A DNA stretch of 64,000 nucleotides from Streptomyces sp. NBC_00659. Its GTDB lineage: Bacteria; Actinomycetota; Actinomycetes; Streptomycetales; Streptomycetaceae. The stretch is taken from positions 3,224,001-3,288,000 of the forward strand of contig NZ_CP109031.1 in assembly GCF_036226925.1 (NCBI RefSeq), given 5' to 3'. Position 1 is the first letter of the stretch, and each line of letters starts with the position of its first letter. Below, one piece after another: positions 1 to 7,799 of this stretch. A model generated the notes under the pieces. The model was not told where the DNA came from. It saw only the letters and a list, made by a program, of their open reading frames with translations, and did not search any database. Position numbers and translations under genes: made by a program.

Positions 1-2
1 CG

Positions 3-434
3 GTCATCGGCGCCATGCTGGGCATCGGTGCCACCTTGCTCGTCGATCGCGTGCGGTACCGCCGTGATCATGCGAGCCGTGTTCAGGATGTACGACGAGA
101 TCTCTACACCAGGTACCTCACGGCCCTGACCGAGAGTTCATCCTCCTTGCGGCTGATCATCCTGAGGGAGGCTGACCCAACTGTTCGCTACCAGGCCGCT
201 TTGGATGCCTTTCGAGACTCCTCGGTGCTCATGCGGCGCTATGAAATCAATCTGCAGGCACCGCCGGCAGTCAAGGAGAAGTCGGATCGCGTGTACCGAC
301 TCTTGCGTCAGTGGCGAGACCTGCTCGACACAAGGCCGGACCTCTCCTTGACCTCAGCGGAGTACATCGAAGCTCTTGATCAGTTCCACGAAGCACGCAA
401 GGACCTTCAGGCGGTAATGCGCGAAAACCTCTGA
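3..434 (+). CDS. Hypothetical membrane-anchored protein (5' end outside window)
   Basis: The frame is open from the first bases of the window, so the true start probably lies upstream. A methionine at 15 begins a 139-residue reading. The visible N-terminus is hydrophobic (MLGIGATLLVDR) and is followed by basic residues, which looks like the end of a transmembrane segment with the rest in the cytoplasm. The remainder is charged and mostly helical. I do not recognise the family. Small single-span proteins of this kind are common in Streptomyces mobile regions, and nothing here gives a function. Confidence 0.6.
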   Translation, partial: VIGAMLGIGATLLVDRVRYRRDHASRVQDVRRDLYTRYLTALTESSSSLRLIILREADPTVRYQAALDAFRDSSVLMRRYEINLQAPPAVKEKSDRVYRLLRQWRDLLDTRPDLSLTSAEYIEALDQFHEARKDLQAVMRENL

Positions 435-779
435 CACAGGGCACCGTTGGCCCGCGATCAGTGGAGCCTGGCTGGTGGGGCGCCGTTCATCGCTTGCCGA
501 CCGTGCCGCGCCCCTGACACAGGCTTTGAAGTCTGGCCTCATCCTTATCAGGTCGATCACAGGGTCCTATCAGCGTCGCTCAACCGGCCCTACGTCCCGC
601 TCGATCGTCCATTGAGGTCCCGCGCCGACCGCTCGTGTTCGTGCCTGTTGGTGTCAGCCGCTGATGTCAGCCGGGCCGCACAGTGCCCAAGGTCCCTCCA
701 GGCGTGACCATCCGGCGCCCCTTGCAATCGGTACTCAGGTACAGGTTTACCGTCGGAGGTGTCCCAGAGAGGGGACGTG
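435..779. other. Gene-less stretch upstream of the metal cassette
   Basis: No reading frame with a convincing start or known motif was found in about 345 bases. The last 60 bases carry the leader of the next gene, including the ribosome site GAGAGGGGAC just before its ATG at 780. The cassette promoter should lie here, but I could not identify convincing -35 and -10 boxes. Confidence 0.5.
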
Positions 780-1142
780 ATGACGGGAGTGAGCGCGATG
801 ACAGAGCTGGGCTGGGTACCGCAGTCGTGCACGCTGCCGACCGAGGAGCAGCCGTTGCGGCTGGCTGAGTGGGATGCCCTGTTCGCCACGCAGGTCACGG
901 CGCCTATGCGGCTGGAGCCGCTGCGGGTTCGGCTGGAGCTGCCCGGTGGAGCGGAGTGCGAGGAACGGACGCGGGACCTGGCGGAGCGGGAGAACGGTTG
1001 CTGCTCGTTCTTCGGCTTCACGGTCACCGGTACCTCGGCCGCGGTTGTACTCGATATCTCGGTGGGTCAGGAACATGAGGCCGTGCTGAACGCTCTGGCG
1101 GCACGGGCGGGCGCCGCAGTCGCCTCTCAGGAACTGCAGTGA
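780..1142 (+). CDS. Conserved hypothetical protein with CCSFFGF motif, metal cassette
   Basis: 120 residues from ATG 780, chosen because GAGAGGGGACGTG precedes it; an earlier in-frame start at 759 lacks a good ribosome site. The centre contains ENGCCSFFGF, a paired cysteine that could bind a soft metal; no signal peptide or membrane segment is seen. It is the first gene of a tight run and overlaps the start of the MerR gene by four bases, so translation is probably coupled. The company of a cysteine-rich MerR and a MerT/MerF-like protein suggests a metal-related role, which is inference from context. Confidence 0.7.
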   Translation: MTGVSAMTELGWVPQSCTLPTEEQPLRLAEWDALFATQVTAPMRLEPLRVRLELPGGAECEERTRDLAERENGCCSFFGFTVTGTSAAVVLDISVGQEHEAVLNALAARAGAAVASQELQ

Positions 1143-1588
1143 GCGGCGCAGACCTGCGCAGTGGCCAGGTCGCCGATGCCGCCGGGGTGAACATCCAGAC
1201 CCTGCGCTATTACGAGCGCCGCGGGCTGCTCGCCGAGCCGGATCGAAGCCCCGGAGGTCACCGCCTGTACGGGGGTGAAGCGGTGACCACGCTGCGCATA
1301 ATCAAGGCTGCTCAGCGCCTGGGCTTCACGCTGGACGAGGTGGCCGAGCTGCTGGAGACCGGACGCCACCGCCACGGCCGCCCCGTCGCGGGCTTGCAGG
1401 AGCGTGCGGCGGCCAAGCTCGCCGAGGTCGACGCGAAGATCGCGGACCTGACCACGATTCGCACCGCGCTGGTCACGGCCGTCGAGGCCGGGTGCGATGA
1501 CCTGACCGAGTGCGCGGCGAATGCCTGCTGCCCGATCCCCTTCACCGACCTAGCCGAGGAGAACCGCAATGCCGGCCCCTGCTGCTGA
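1139..1588 (+). CDS. MerR-family metal-responsive regulator
   Basis: 149 residues starting at GTG 1139 inside the previous stop. The N-terminal winged helix is typical: QVADAAGVNIQTLRYYERRG, then SPGGHRLY. A dimerisation helix follows (about 75-115). The C-terminus is cysteine-rich: one Cys in EAGCDD, one in LTECAA, a CC in NACCPIP and a terminal CC. In MerR-family sensors such cysteines chelate Hg(II) or similar ions. It probably controls the surrounding genes, but the metal is not determined. It overlaps the next gene by 20 bases. Confidence 0.88.
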   Translation: MSGADLRSGQVADAAGVNIQTLRYYERRGLLAEPDRSPGGHRLYGGEAVTTLRIIKAAQRLGFTLDEVAELLETGRHRHGRPVAGLQERAAAKLAEVDAKIADLTTIRTALVTAVEAGCDDLTECAANACCPIPFTDLAEENRNAGPCC

Positions 1589-1883
1589 TCCCCGCCCGCC
1601 CCGGACCACCAACGCGCTGGCGAGCCTAGCCGGGCTGGCCTGCCTGGCGTGCTGCCTGCTGCCCGTCCTCATCACCGCAGGCGTGGTGGGCGCGGGAGCC
1701 TCCGCGATCGTGGGATGGCTGCCCGCCATCGCCATCACCCTGGCCGCCCTGGCCGGAGTGACCTGGTGGGCCATCCAGCGACGCCCCTCGTGCTCCTGCG
1801 CTCCGTCGACCGGAAGCGACGCTGGCTGCGGGTGCGGGAACCGTACGCACCCGGCGAAGATCACAGACTCTAGTGCTGGGTAG
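1569..1883 (+). CDS. MerT/MerF-like small metal transport membrane protein
   Basis: 104 residues, two predicted transmembrane helices (about 15-40 and 44-67). The first helix contains LACCLLPVL, the CCxxP arrangement that mercuric transporters of the MerT/MerF type use to pass Hg(II) across the inner membrane. The C-terminal tail has further cysteines (SCSCAP and GCGCGN) that could hand over the metal. Start ATG 1569 lies inside the regulator gene. No merA reductase is visible nearby, so if this imports mercury the reducing partner is missing here; the tail might instead sense or bind the metal. Confidence 0.7.
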   Translation: MPAPAADPRPPRTTNALASLAGLACLACCLLPVLITAGVVGAGASAIVGWLPAIAITLAALAGVTWWAIQRRPSCSCAPSTGSDAGCGCGNRTHPAKITDSSAG

Positions 1884-1894
1884 GGTCCCGATCC

Positions 1895-2230
1895 ATGGTC
1901 GTCGCCCGCTCCCTTGCTCTGTTCGCCGTCGCTGCCCTCTTCGAAATCGGTGGGGCCTGGCTGGTGTGGCAGGGCATCCGCGAGCACAAGGGCTGGATCT
2001 GGGTCGGCGCCGGCGTCATCACCCTCGGGCTGTACGGCGTCGTGGCCACCTGGCAGAGCGATGACAACTTTGGCCGCATCCTCGCCGCCTACGGCGGGAT
2101 CTTCGTCGCCGGATCGATCGCCTGGGGCATGATCGCCGACGGATACCGCCCCGACCGCTGGGACGTCATCGGCGCTCTGGTCTGCCTCGCCGGAATGGCT
2201 GTGATCATGTACGCCCCACGTAACCACTGA
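1895..2230 (+). CDS. YnfA/UPF0060-family membrane protein
   Basis: 111 residues with four predicted membrane helices, the usual size and layout of the YnfA (UPF0060) family, which resembles small multidrug resistance proteins. Recognisable stretches are [18 protein letters not shown] near the N-terminus and the C-terminal helix [19 protein letters not shown]. Physiological substrates are not established for the family. It starts 12 bases after the cysteine-rich membrane protein and is probably in the same transcript. Confidence 0.9.
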   Translation: MVVARSLALFAVAALFEIGGAWLVWQGIREHKGWIWVGAGVITLGLYGVVATWQSDDNFGRILAAYGGIFVAGSIAWGMIADGYRPDRWDVIGALVCLAGMAVIMYAPRNH

Positions 2231-2326
2231 TCGGGGCGCGGTACTGGCGTCATCCCCGGTGTACCGGGCGCTCTAGTCTGTCGCATCAGAGCGAGCGGGG
2301 ACGGGCTGGGCGAGGCGGGCCATCAG

Positions 2327-3112
2327 GTGAACTGGGAGCTGGGTGCGGCCGGGCTGGCGGTCGGGATGCTGATTGCCGTGGTGACTGCGCCGGTTGGAGT
2401 GTCCGGGGCGGTGTTCCTGCTGCCGGTGCAGCTCAGCGTCTTCGCCGTGCCGAACCCGTCCGTCACGCCCACGAATCTGCTCTACAACGTGGTGGCGGGA
2501 CCCGGCGCCCTGCTCCGCTACCGACGCGACGGCGCCCTGCGGGGACCGCTCGTGCGCCGACTGCTGCTGGGTACCCTGCCCGGCGTCGTCCTCGGAGCGG
2601 TCATCCGCGTATTCGCCCTTCCGGGTCCGAACATCTTCCGCCTCCTGGTCGCCGCCCTGATGCTGCCGCTCGGCACCTGGCTCATCTTCCGGACCCTGCG
2701 CCCTGAGCCTCCGGAGGCCCGACGCCCTGAGCCTGCCCCGAGGACAGTCACCGGCCTGGCCCTTGTGGTCGGGGTCGTGGGCGGCATCTACGGCATCGGT
2801 GGCGGCTCGATCCTCGGCCCCGTCCTCGTCGGCCGCGGCGTCCCTGTCTCCCAAGTCGCCCCCGCCGCGCTCGCCTCCACCTTCGCGACCTCGCTGGTCG
2901 GCGCCTCCACCTTCGCCCTGCTGTCCCTGACCCAGAGCGGCAGCATCGCCCCCGACTGGTTCCTCGGCCTGAGCTGCGGTCTGGGCGGCCTCATCGGCGG
3001 CTACCTCGGAGCCCGCATCCAACCGCGCCTACCCGAGAACCTGCTCCGCCTGCTCCTTGGCACACTGGCGGCCGGACTCGGCACCCTCTATGCGATCAAC
3101 GCCCTGCACTGA
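2327..3112 (+). CDS. TauE/SafE-family permease
   Basis: 261 residues beginning at GTG 2327, with about eight hydrophobic helices in two related halves. Each half has the glycine-rich family signature (GGIYGIGGGSILGPVL in the second half, APVGVSGAVFLLPVQ in the first). TauE/SafE proteins export or import sulfite, sulfoacetate or related organosulfur anions. It is about 100 bases downstream of the YnfA gene and appears to close the metal cassette; a thiol or sulfur-compound link to metal stress is possible but is inference. Confidence 0.88.
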   Translation: MNWELGAAGLAVGMLIAVVTAPVGVSGAVFLLPVQLSVFAVPNPSVTPTNLLYNVVAGPGALLRYRRDGALRGPLVRRLLLGTLPGVVLGAVIRVFALPGPNIFRLLVAALMLPLGTWLIFRTLRPEPPEARRPEPAPRTVTGLALVVGVVGGIYGIGGGSILGPVLVGRGVPVSQVAPAALASTFATSLVGASTFALLSLTQSGSIAPDWFLGLSCGLGGLIGGYLGARIQPRLPENLLRLLLGTLAAGLGTLYAINALH

Positions 3113-3213
3113 TCTGCCACCTCAACCTCTCACGGCGCCTGCACTTGAGGACGGCACCTCTCGAACTCGGAACTTGAGCGCACCGGCCAGGACCCAGCTT
3201 TGAGAACCCCTTT

Positions 3214-3254
3214 CGGGGGGCGGCATTTGAACCCACGACCTCTTCGTCCCGAAC
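3214..3254 (-). pseudogene. 3' fragment of a tRNA-Pro(CGG)-like gene, probable attachment-site relic
   Basis: Read on the minus strand, this stretch gives an anticodon-arm half (TTCGGGACGAAG), a T-arm with GGTTCAAAT and an acceptor-like CCGCCCCCCG. No D-arm or 5' half lies on its other side. The loop TTCGGGA would place CGG as anticodon. Such 3' halves are left at the far end of elements that integrate into tRNA genes, because the element carries a copy of the tRNA tail. The acceptor stem is imperfect, so this is a decayed copy. Identification rests on remembered tRNA-Pro sequence. Confidence 0.55.
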
Positions 3255-3272
3255 TCTCGGCCGAGAGGTCAC

Positions 3273-3359
3273 TGAGGTCTGCCGGGCTGGTCAGTCGGGG
3301 TCTTGCGGCTGCTGTCGGTCACCTAGGGTCGGGAGGGTTGCTGTACTTCACTGCTGTAC
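3273..3359 (+). repeat. Dispersed intergenic repeat, copy 1 (GCTGTAC motifs)
   Basis: Shares TGAGGTCTGCCGGGCTGGT and, about 50 bases on, GTTGCTGTACTTC plus CTGCTGTAC with a second copy at 9459-9556. The paired CTGTAC motifs resemble a dimeric regulator site. It lies just upstream of the small membrane protein gene at 3389. Confidence 0.7.
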
Positions 3360-3388
3360 GCCAGGAAGGGCCCTGCTTGGATCGGCCC

Positions 3389-3691
3389 ATGATTTCTGTT
3401 GGCACCCCGGACGAGACGCAAGAGAAAGCAGAGCTTGCGGTCTGGTTCGGCGGAGCGTCCTTGGCGTTCTGGTTCTGCTGTCCGTTCTGGATACTGGTCA
3501 GCTTCGTCGCGCTGCCTCTGGCGCTCGTTGGCCTGGTGCGGGCCTTTGTCGAGTACAGCGCATCAAAGTCGGGGCGAGCGAACAGGACGCGAGCCGTAGC
3601 AGGTGGCGTGTTGTCCCTCTTGGGGGCGGCAGCGGCGATCACCTACATGATCTTTCTGGCCACCCATCCTGATCTTCCCGTCCAGGGGTAG
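3389..3691 (+). CDS. Small two-TM membrane protein
   Basis: 100 residues from ATG 3389. A short acidic N-terminus (ISVGTPDETQEKAEL) is followed by a hydrophobic segment with FWFCCPFWILVSFVALPL and a second helix (GGVLSLLGAAAAITYMIFLA), resembling DUF4190-type small membrane proteins. An upstream in-frame start at 3200 would run through the tRNA fragment and repeat, so it is rejected. It sits directly downstream of the GCTGTAC repeat, whose regulator may act on it. Function unknown. Confidence 0.65.
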   Translation: MISVGTPDETQEKAELAVWFGGASLAFWFCCPFWILVSFVALPLALVGLVRAFVEYSASKSGRANRTRAVAGGVLSLLGAAAAITYMIFLATHPDLPVQG

Positions 3692-3854
3692 CCGCCTCAT
3701 GGCGGCCTGTTCGATGCGGGTTAGGCGGACGAATAGACCCACCGCTTTAGGAGCGAGGTTGGGCGATCCCAGGCGTGACCTGCGGATTCCCTGGCTTGGG
3801 AACAGGTCGGCGGTATTGCCCTGGCAACCCCCGACACCCCGTGAGCCCCCGTGC

Positions 3855-3876
3855 GTTCTGGCACGAGAGTGGCACG
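3855..3876 (+). other. Integrase-tail-like motif, copy 1
   Basis: TTCTGGCACGAGAGTGGCAC, nearly identical to 10814-10836 and to the last codons and following bases of the integrase relic at 13088-13110. Probably a leftover integrase 3' end. Confidence 0.4.
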
Positions 3877-3932
3877 GCCCGGGACCGTGATCCCCTGGAG
3901 GACCTCAAGGTCGCCCCTTTTTGAATCGGCAC

Positions 3933-4709
3933 TCAGTCCCGTGCGAGCCATCTCTTGACGTTATCGGCCTCATCCGTCGTGAGTTCGCCGTTCCTGAGCA
4001 TGAACTGGGCAAACTTCCTGATCGCTGAAGCGCGGTGAGGACGCGGCACCGCCAAAACCGACAGGTCCTCCTGGTTCTTCGTTCCGACGATGATGACGTC
4101 CCCCGTCGGAGACATCGTGGCAAGTCCTTCCAACGCGGGCCCGTTGATGGTCTCCCTGTTGGAGCCGGCAACGGTCCATTGCGCCTGGAGCCGCACTCGC
4201 GCCCAGTAAAGGTCACTGTCGTATGGTTCGTCGTCGTGCAGATTGACCATGAGGAGGAACTCTCCGCTCTCCCCGAACAGCCCGAATCGCGATGCCAGAC
4301 CAAACCAGGCGTCGTCGACCTCCTGGAGAGGATCGGGACTGTCGTATGCGACGACGATGTCGACGCGCCCGTCTTGCGGTCCACATGACGTTGCATGAGC
4401 CGCTTGGGGCGGACAGGAGGTCACCGTTCGCTCGACAGCGAGCAGAGTGACCCCCGACGAGGCAAGTATCCTGGACAGTTCCTCAAACGTCTTCAGGGCT
4501 GCCTCCCAGCAGAAGCGTGCGAATTCGAACTGCACGAGCTTCCCACAAGCGTGGCCCCAGAACGCCGTTCGCTTTCCTGCCACAGTGACGCCAAGGCGAA
4601 CGGCATTCTCGGGTCCCGTCTCCTGGACCGCCTCTTCGGGGAGTGACCGCTCAAGCCGAGTCAAAAGGACCGCCCTTCGGGCGCCCACTCGCCATGGGAG
4701 CTCCCGCAC
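3933..4709 (-). CDS. Hypothetical protein, unknown family
   Basis: Up to 258 residues. Composition and codon use are moderately Streptomyces-like. No membrane segment or known motif was recognised; the middle has SPDPLQEVDDAWFGLASRFG and the C-terminus is helical and charged, ending KRWLARD. The start is uncertain: the first 50 residues are less convincing, and a later GTG or ATG may be used. It lies alone within the decayed island, convergent with the small membrane protein gene. No function is proposed. Confidence 0.5.
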   Translation of the reverse strand: MRELPWRVGARRAVLLTRLERSLPEEAVQETGPENAVRLGVTVAGKRTAFWGHACGKLVQFEFARFCWEAALKTFEELSRILASSGVTLLAVERTVTSCPPQAAHATSCGPQDGRVDIVVAYDSPDPLQEVDDAWFGLASRFGLFGESGEFLLMVNLHDDEPYDSDLYWARVRLQAQWTVAGSNRETINGPALEGLATMSPTGDVIIVGTKNQEDLSVLAVPRPHRASAIRKFAQFMLRNGELTTDEADNVKRWLARD

Positions 4710-5221
4710 GCGGGCGTCTACTGGGTAGCGGGTAGTGGGGTCCCCAGTAGAAACGCCCCAGTAGAGGCCTCGGAGCGCCCTGACTGGGGTGCCTACTGGG
4801 TAGTGGGGTGCCGTCCCTCATTACCCAATGGCCCCGCCAGGCCCGCTCTCTGGAGACACCCAGGGTGTTTTCGGCGGGATGTATGAGAGCCAGTGGAACG
4901 GCGGATTCTGGAGCCACGTTGGGCCATCCGCGAGGAGAATGGACAACGGCACAGCACCATGATCGGCGGCGGAAACGGGAGCCGCCCCTATCGGGTGACT
5001 TCGGTCAGCCCGGTTTGCATGCGGGAGTGTCTGTGGCGGGGATGTGGCCTTGAGCAGGTAGCTCGTGGGCCCCGGGCCCTGCCGGTCCGTGTCCCTGACA
5101 GGCGCGGTCGGGGAGGGCCCGGCCTCGTTCTGCCGTGGCGAGTAGTGGGTCGGAGGTCCTAGGTCGGGCTTACGTCTCCAGCCCGTTACGCCACCGTGGC
5201 GCCCTGCCTACTATCCATGTC
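4710..5221. repeat. Gene-less stretch with short direct and inverted repeats
   Basis: No convincing gene was seen in about 510 bases. Between 4710 and 4810 the motif CTACTGGGTAG occurs twice about 75 bases apart, each followed by a GTAGTGGGG-like run, with inverted forms CCCCAGTAGA between them. This gives interleaved direct and inverted repeats that could form hairpins or mark a recombination site. The remainder is unremarkable up to the start of the next gene. Confidence 0.5.
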
Positions 5222-6232
5222 ATGGATACGACAGGGACTCTGGATGAGGCGCTTGAACGACTGCACAACTCGGGGCCCGAGCGGCTTGGACGGCTCACCA
5301 ATCACGCGCCGATGGCCGTCGAGGCCCTCGCTACTCACGGACAGGCACATTCGGTGCACCGCTGGCTCGACCTGTACGCACGCAAGCTTGAGGAGTTCCC
5401 GTCCCGTGTCGAGCCAGTCACGGACGGCAGTTGGTTTTCCGCGCTTGGCGATCCGCGTCGCGCGGCCGACTGGATTGGCTACTTCGAGCGCGAGATCGCC
5501 GAGCGTCCGTGGCGCGAGGTGCTCACTCAGTGGTGGCCCCGTCTTCTGCCCGGCATGTACGGCGGCTCGACACATCCGGTGATTCGGGTGGGCCACGCCG
5601 TGCGCACATTGCTGTCCGGCGAGGTGACCGAACCTCGTCTGGCTGAACTTGCTCACGGTCTCGGCTACTGGGCCGCGCGCCACCGCACCGTCGCGGTTCT
5701 TGCCCCGCTGCCCGGCGCCGACAGCGCAGCTGCCGCCCTCGACACGATATCGCCCATCGCCATACAGGACGGTGGCTTCTCCACCCGACTCAACCGCGTC
5801 ACGGCCCTGCCAGTGTGGGCGGCCTCGGTAACGGAACCGAGCGACGCATACCGCCACCTCGCCGAACTGGTGCGGGCGGCAACACACCGATATGCCACCC
5901 ACGGCCACGGCGAGGAAACGATGCTGGTCCACGCGGCCACGGCTCCCAACGCTGTCCTGCGCACCCTGCCCGCGCTCCCCCACGCCCTGTGGCTATCGAG
6001 CCTGCGGGCAGCCTGGACGGCCTCCGCGGCAGTGACCGCGATGTACGCACCGGCCACCTCGGTTGCATACGCCCCGCCCGGCACCTTCACTCCCGAAGAG
6101 GTTTTTGAACGCGCCTTGGCGCACGGCGATGAACACGTCATCAAGCTGACAGATACAGCCCTCGATGTCGGCGATGAACCGGCCCTTGCGGCGGCTTTGC
6201 GTTCCATGGAGCTGAGCGCCCCGTTGGGATGA
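5222..6232 (+). CDS. Questin-oxidase-family protein
   Basis: 336 residues from ATG 5222 (MDTTGTLDEALERL); an upstream in-frame extension to 5135 has no family likeness. The N-terminal stretch NHAPMAVEALATHGQ and the spaced histidines in THPVIRVGHAVRTL and ATHRYATHGHGEET match what I know of questin oxidase-like proteins (DUF4243), a fold used for Baeyer-Villiger-type oxidation in fungal polyketide pathways. In bacteria the substrate is usually unknown. No biosynthetic genes surround it, so a role in secondary metabolism is not supported locally. Confidence 0.75.
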   Translation: MDTTGTLDEALERLHNSGPERLGRLTNHAPMAVEALATHGQAHSVHRWLDLYARKLEEFPSRVEPVTDGSWFSALGDPRRAADWIGYFEREIAERPWREVLTQWWPRLLPGMYGGSTHPVIRVGHAVRTLLSGEVTEPRLAELAHGLGYWAARHRTVAVLAPLPGADSAAAALDTISPIAIQDGGFSTRLNRVTALPVWAASVTEPSDAYRHLAELVRAATHRYATHGHGEETMLVHAATAPNAVLRTLPALPHALWLSSLRAAWTASAAVTAMYAPATSVAYAPPGTFTPEEVFERALAHGDEHVIKLTDTALDVGDEPALAAALRSMELSAPLG

Positions 6233-6275
6233 GCGCAACCGCCTGCACCGGGTGCGGAGGTGCATGCCACGGACA

Positions 6276-6482
6276 TCACCGTTTCTTGCTCTGGCGTTCG
6301 TCCTGAGTGGCCTGGTAGCGGTAGGAGTCGGTGCCGGTCTGGATGAGCGTGCAGCGGAAGGTGATCCGGTCGGCGATGGCCGCGCAGAGCCGGGGGTCTC
6401 CGAAGGTCTTGTCCCACTCGGCGAACGGGGAGTTGGTGGCCACGGCGGTCGCCTTGCACTCCTCCCGCTCGGTGCACGTGGT
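6276..6482 (-). pseudogene. IstB-like transposition helper, C-terminal fragment
   Basis: About 65 residues on the minus strand containing ATNSPFAEWDKTFGDPRLCA and then AIADRITFRCTLIQTGTDSYR, the C-terminal signature of IS21-family IstB ATPase helpers. The Walker A and B regions and the partner istA are absent. The fragment meets the integrase remnant at about 6483, so an insertion sequence appears to have landed in or near an integrase gene and been mostly deleted. Confidence 0.8.
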
Positions 6483-6986
6483 GCAACAGCTCAAGCTAAG
6501 CCTGAGCAAGGCCGTGTTCGCGCCCCCGAAGGGCGGCAAGCTCCGTGACGTCCCTCTCTGCCCGACCCTGTGGCAGAGTCGCTACAGGAGCACATCAAGC
6601 GGTTCCCGCCTGTGGAAATCAAGCTCCCGTGGATGCGAGCGAACGGCCAGCCGGTGACCCGGCGCCTCATCTTCACGGGCCCCAATGGTGGGCACGTCTG
6701 GCGTACGTCGCTGAACGAAGACCACTGGAAGCCCGCGCTCGCCAAGGCCGGCGTCATCCCCAAGGCCAAGAGCCGCGAGCACGCCGCCGCTCGGGAGCAC
6801 GGCATGCACGCGCTCCGGCACTTCTACGCGTCCGTGCTTCTGGATGCCGGGGAGAGCATCAAGGCCCTCGCGGAGTACCTCGGGCACTCCGACCCGGGCC
6901 TGACGTTGAAGGTGTACGCGCACCTCATGCCGAGCAGCCGGGACCGGGCCCGGAAGGCTCTCCGGCCGCAAGATCACGAGGGCTGA
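6483..6986 (+). pseudogene. Tyrosine integrase, C-terminal part with frameshift
   Basis: The first piece (KAVFAPPKGGKLRDVPL) is read in one frame. Near 6557 the frame changes and the sequence continues as PDPVAESLQEHIKRFPPVE and on to the stop at 6986. The C-terminal catalytic boxes are intact: HALRHFYASVLLDAG, LAEYLGHSDPGLTLKVYAHL (His-x-x-Arg, His and Tyr). The N-terminal arm-binding and core-binding domains are missing, cut off at the istB fragment. It resembles integrases of actinomycete integrative and conjugative elements. It cannot make a working recombinase. Confidence 0.85.
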
Positions 6987-7016
6987 GGTTCCAGAGATGT
7001 TCCACAGCATGAAAAT

Positions 7017-7051
7017 GCCCCCGATCTGCGCCGTTAACGCAGGTCGGGGGC
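7017..7051. terminator. Strong hairpin downstream of integrase relic and gene tail
   Basis: Fourteen-base arms GCCCCCGATCTGCG and CGCAGGTCGGGGGC with one mismatch flank a 7-base loop. It lies between the integrase relic (plus strand) and the gene tail at 7065 (minus strand) and could stop transcription from both sides. Confidence 0.75.
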
Positions 7052-7064
7052 GTGATCACATTCT

Positions 7065-7109
7065 CTACTTCTTCTTGCCCTGGGTCTTGCCGGAGATCTT
7101 GGTGAGCTG
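7065..7109 (-). pseudogene. Foreign gene tail encoding a lysine-rich C-terminus
   Basis: On the minus strand the last codons read LTKISGKTQGKKK and then TAG, with a hairpin terminator directly after. The frame closes upstream (TGA at 7122), so no complete gene is present. A short gene 3' end beside an integrase relic is what remains when an element uses the end of a coding gene as attachment site. I cannot name the gene. Confidence 0.45.
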
Positions 7110-7220
7110 GGTTTTTGCTGGTCAGGAGCAGTGGCCTCGTGCTCCTGGTGGTCGTCGTTGGTCATCAGTGGCCACTGTTGAGCGACGTCGGACGGCCCAG
7201 AGACGGCCCAGCAAACGCCA

Positions 7221-7532
7221 TCATGAGCGTCGGTCTACAGCATTACGCAGTGCTTCGAGCCAACCGGTAAGGAGCCACCGAAGACGCCATAGCCAGCCTC
7301 TCCGCCTTCCGTGCGGCTGCAGGACCGGACTTGGCAGCGTGCGGGAAGGCCGGCGCGGAGTACGGACGCTTCTGCGCCGCGGACTGCCACCGCCATGCAG
7401 ATGGCAGTAACCGTTCCACCCGGCCGAGTTTCCGCACGCTCGCCCCCGCAGTGTCACACCGGCACAACGCCCCATGAGCGGAGTCTCGCAGAGCCCGCAC
7501 GACCAAATCCGCCGACGGAGACAACTGCTCAC
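7221..7532 (-). pseudogene. Zinc-knuckle-like (CxHxxxYCHLHGG) protein or fragment
   Basis: A 103-residue frame on the minus strand contains GRCAGVTLRGRACGNSAG followed by YCHLHGG. This Cys-x7-Cys, Cys-x2-His pattern with HGG is seen in small phage- and plasmid-linked zinc-binding proteins. The rest is arginine-rich and unconvincing, so it may be a decayed gene in which only the motif region survives. The rest of 7110-7799 shows no supported gene. Confidence 0.35.
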
Positions 7533-7799
7533 GACAGCTACTCAGATCCATCCCTTGAGCTATCAGCTTGGGAAGCTGCGGTCCTTTGCGGGCAGTTCAG
7601 GCGCTGACCTGGTCGGACCGATGGGTGCAGCCTTGACGGTCTCGGCCGCTTTCACCGTGTTTTCCCGCTGTTCCCCGCACGATCTGGTGCGGTTGTGGTG
7701 CGGGCTGCGCTGTGACAGCTTCCGGACAGCTACCTCGCCGGACTCCGCCTGTGCGCGTCGATGATCTGGATCAAAGACCTCACCCAGGGCGCTGATTGA

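Noticed and set aside
3200..3388. Upstream extension of the small membrane protein gene
   Set aside because: It would translate the tRNA fragment and the dispersed repeat; the ATG at 3389 begins the family-like part.
4808..5162. Two plus-strand frames of 81 and 89 codons before the questin-oxidase gene
   Set aside because: No family likeness, no ribosome site, and composition typical of random GC-rich frames.
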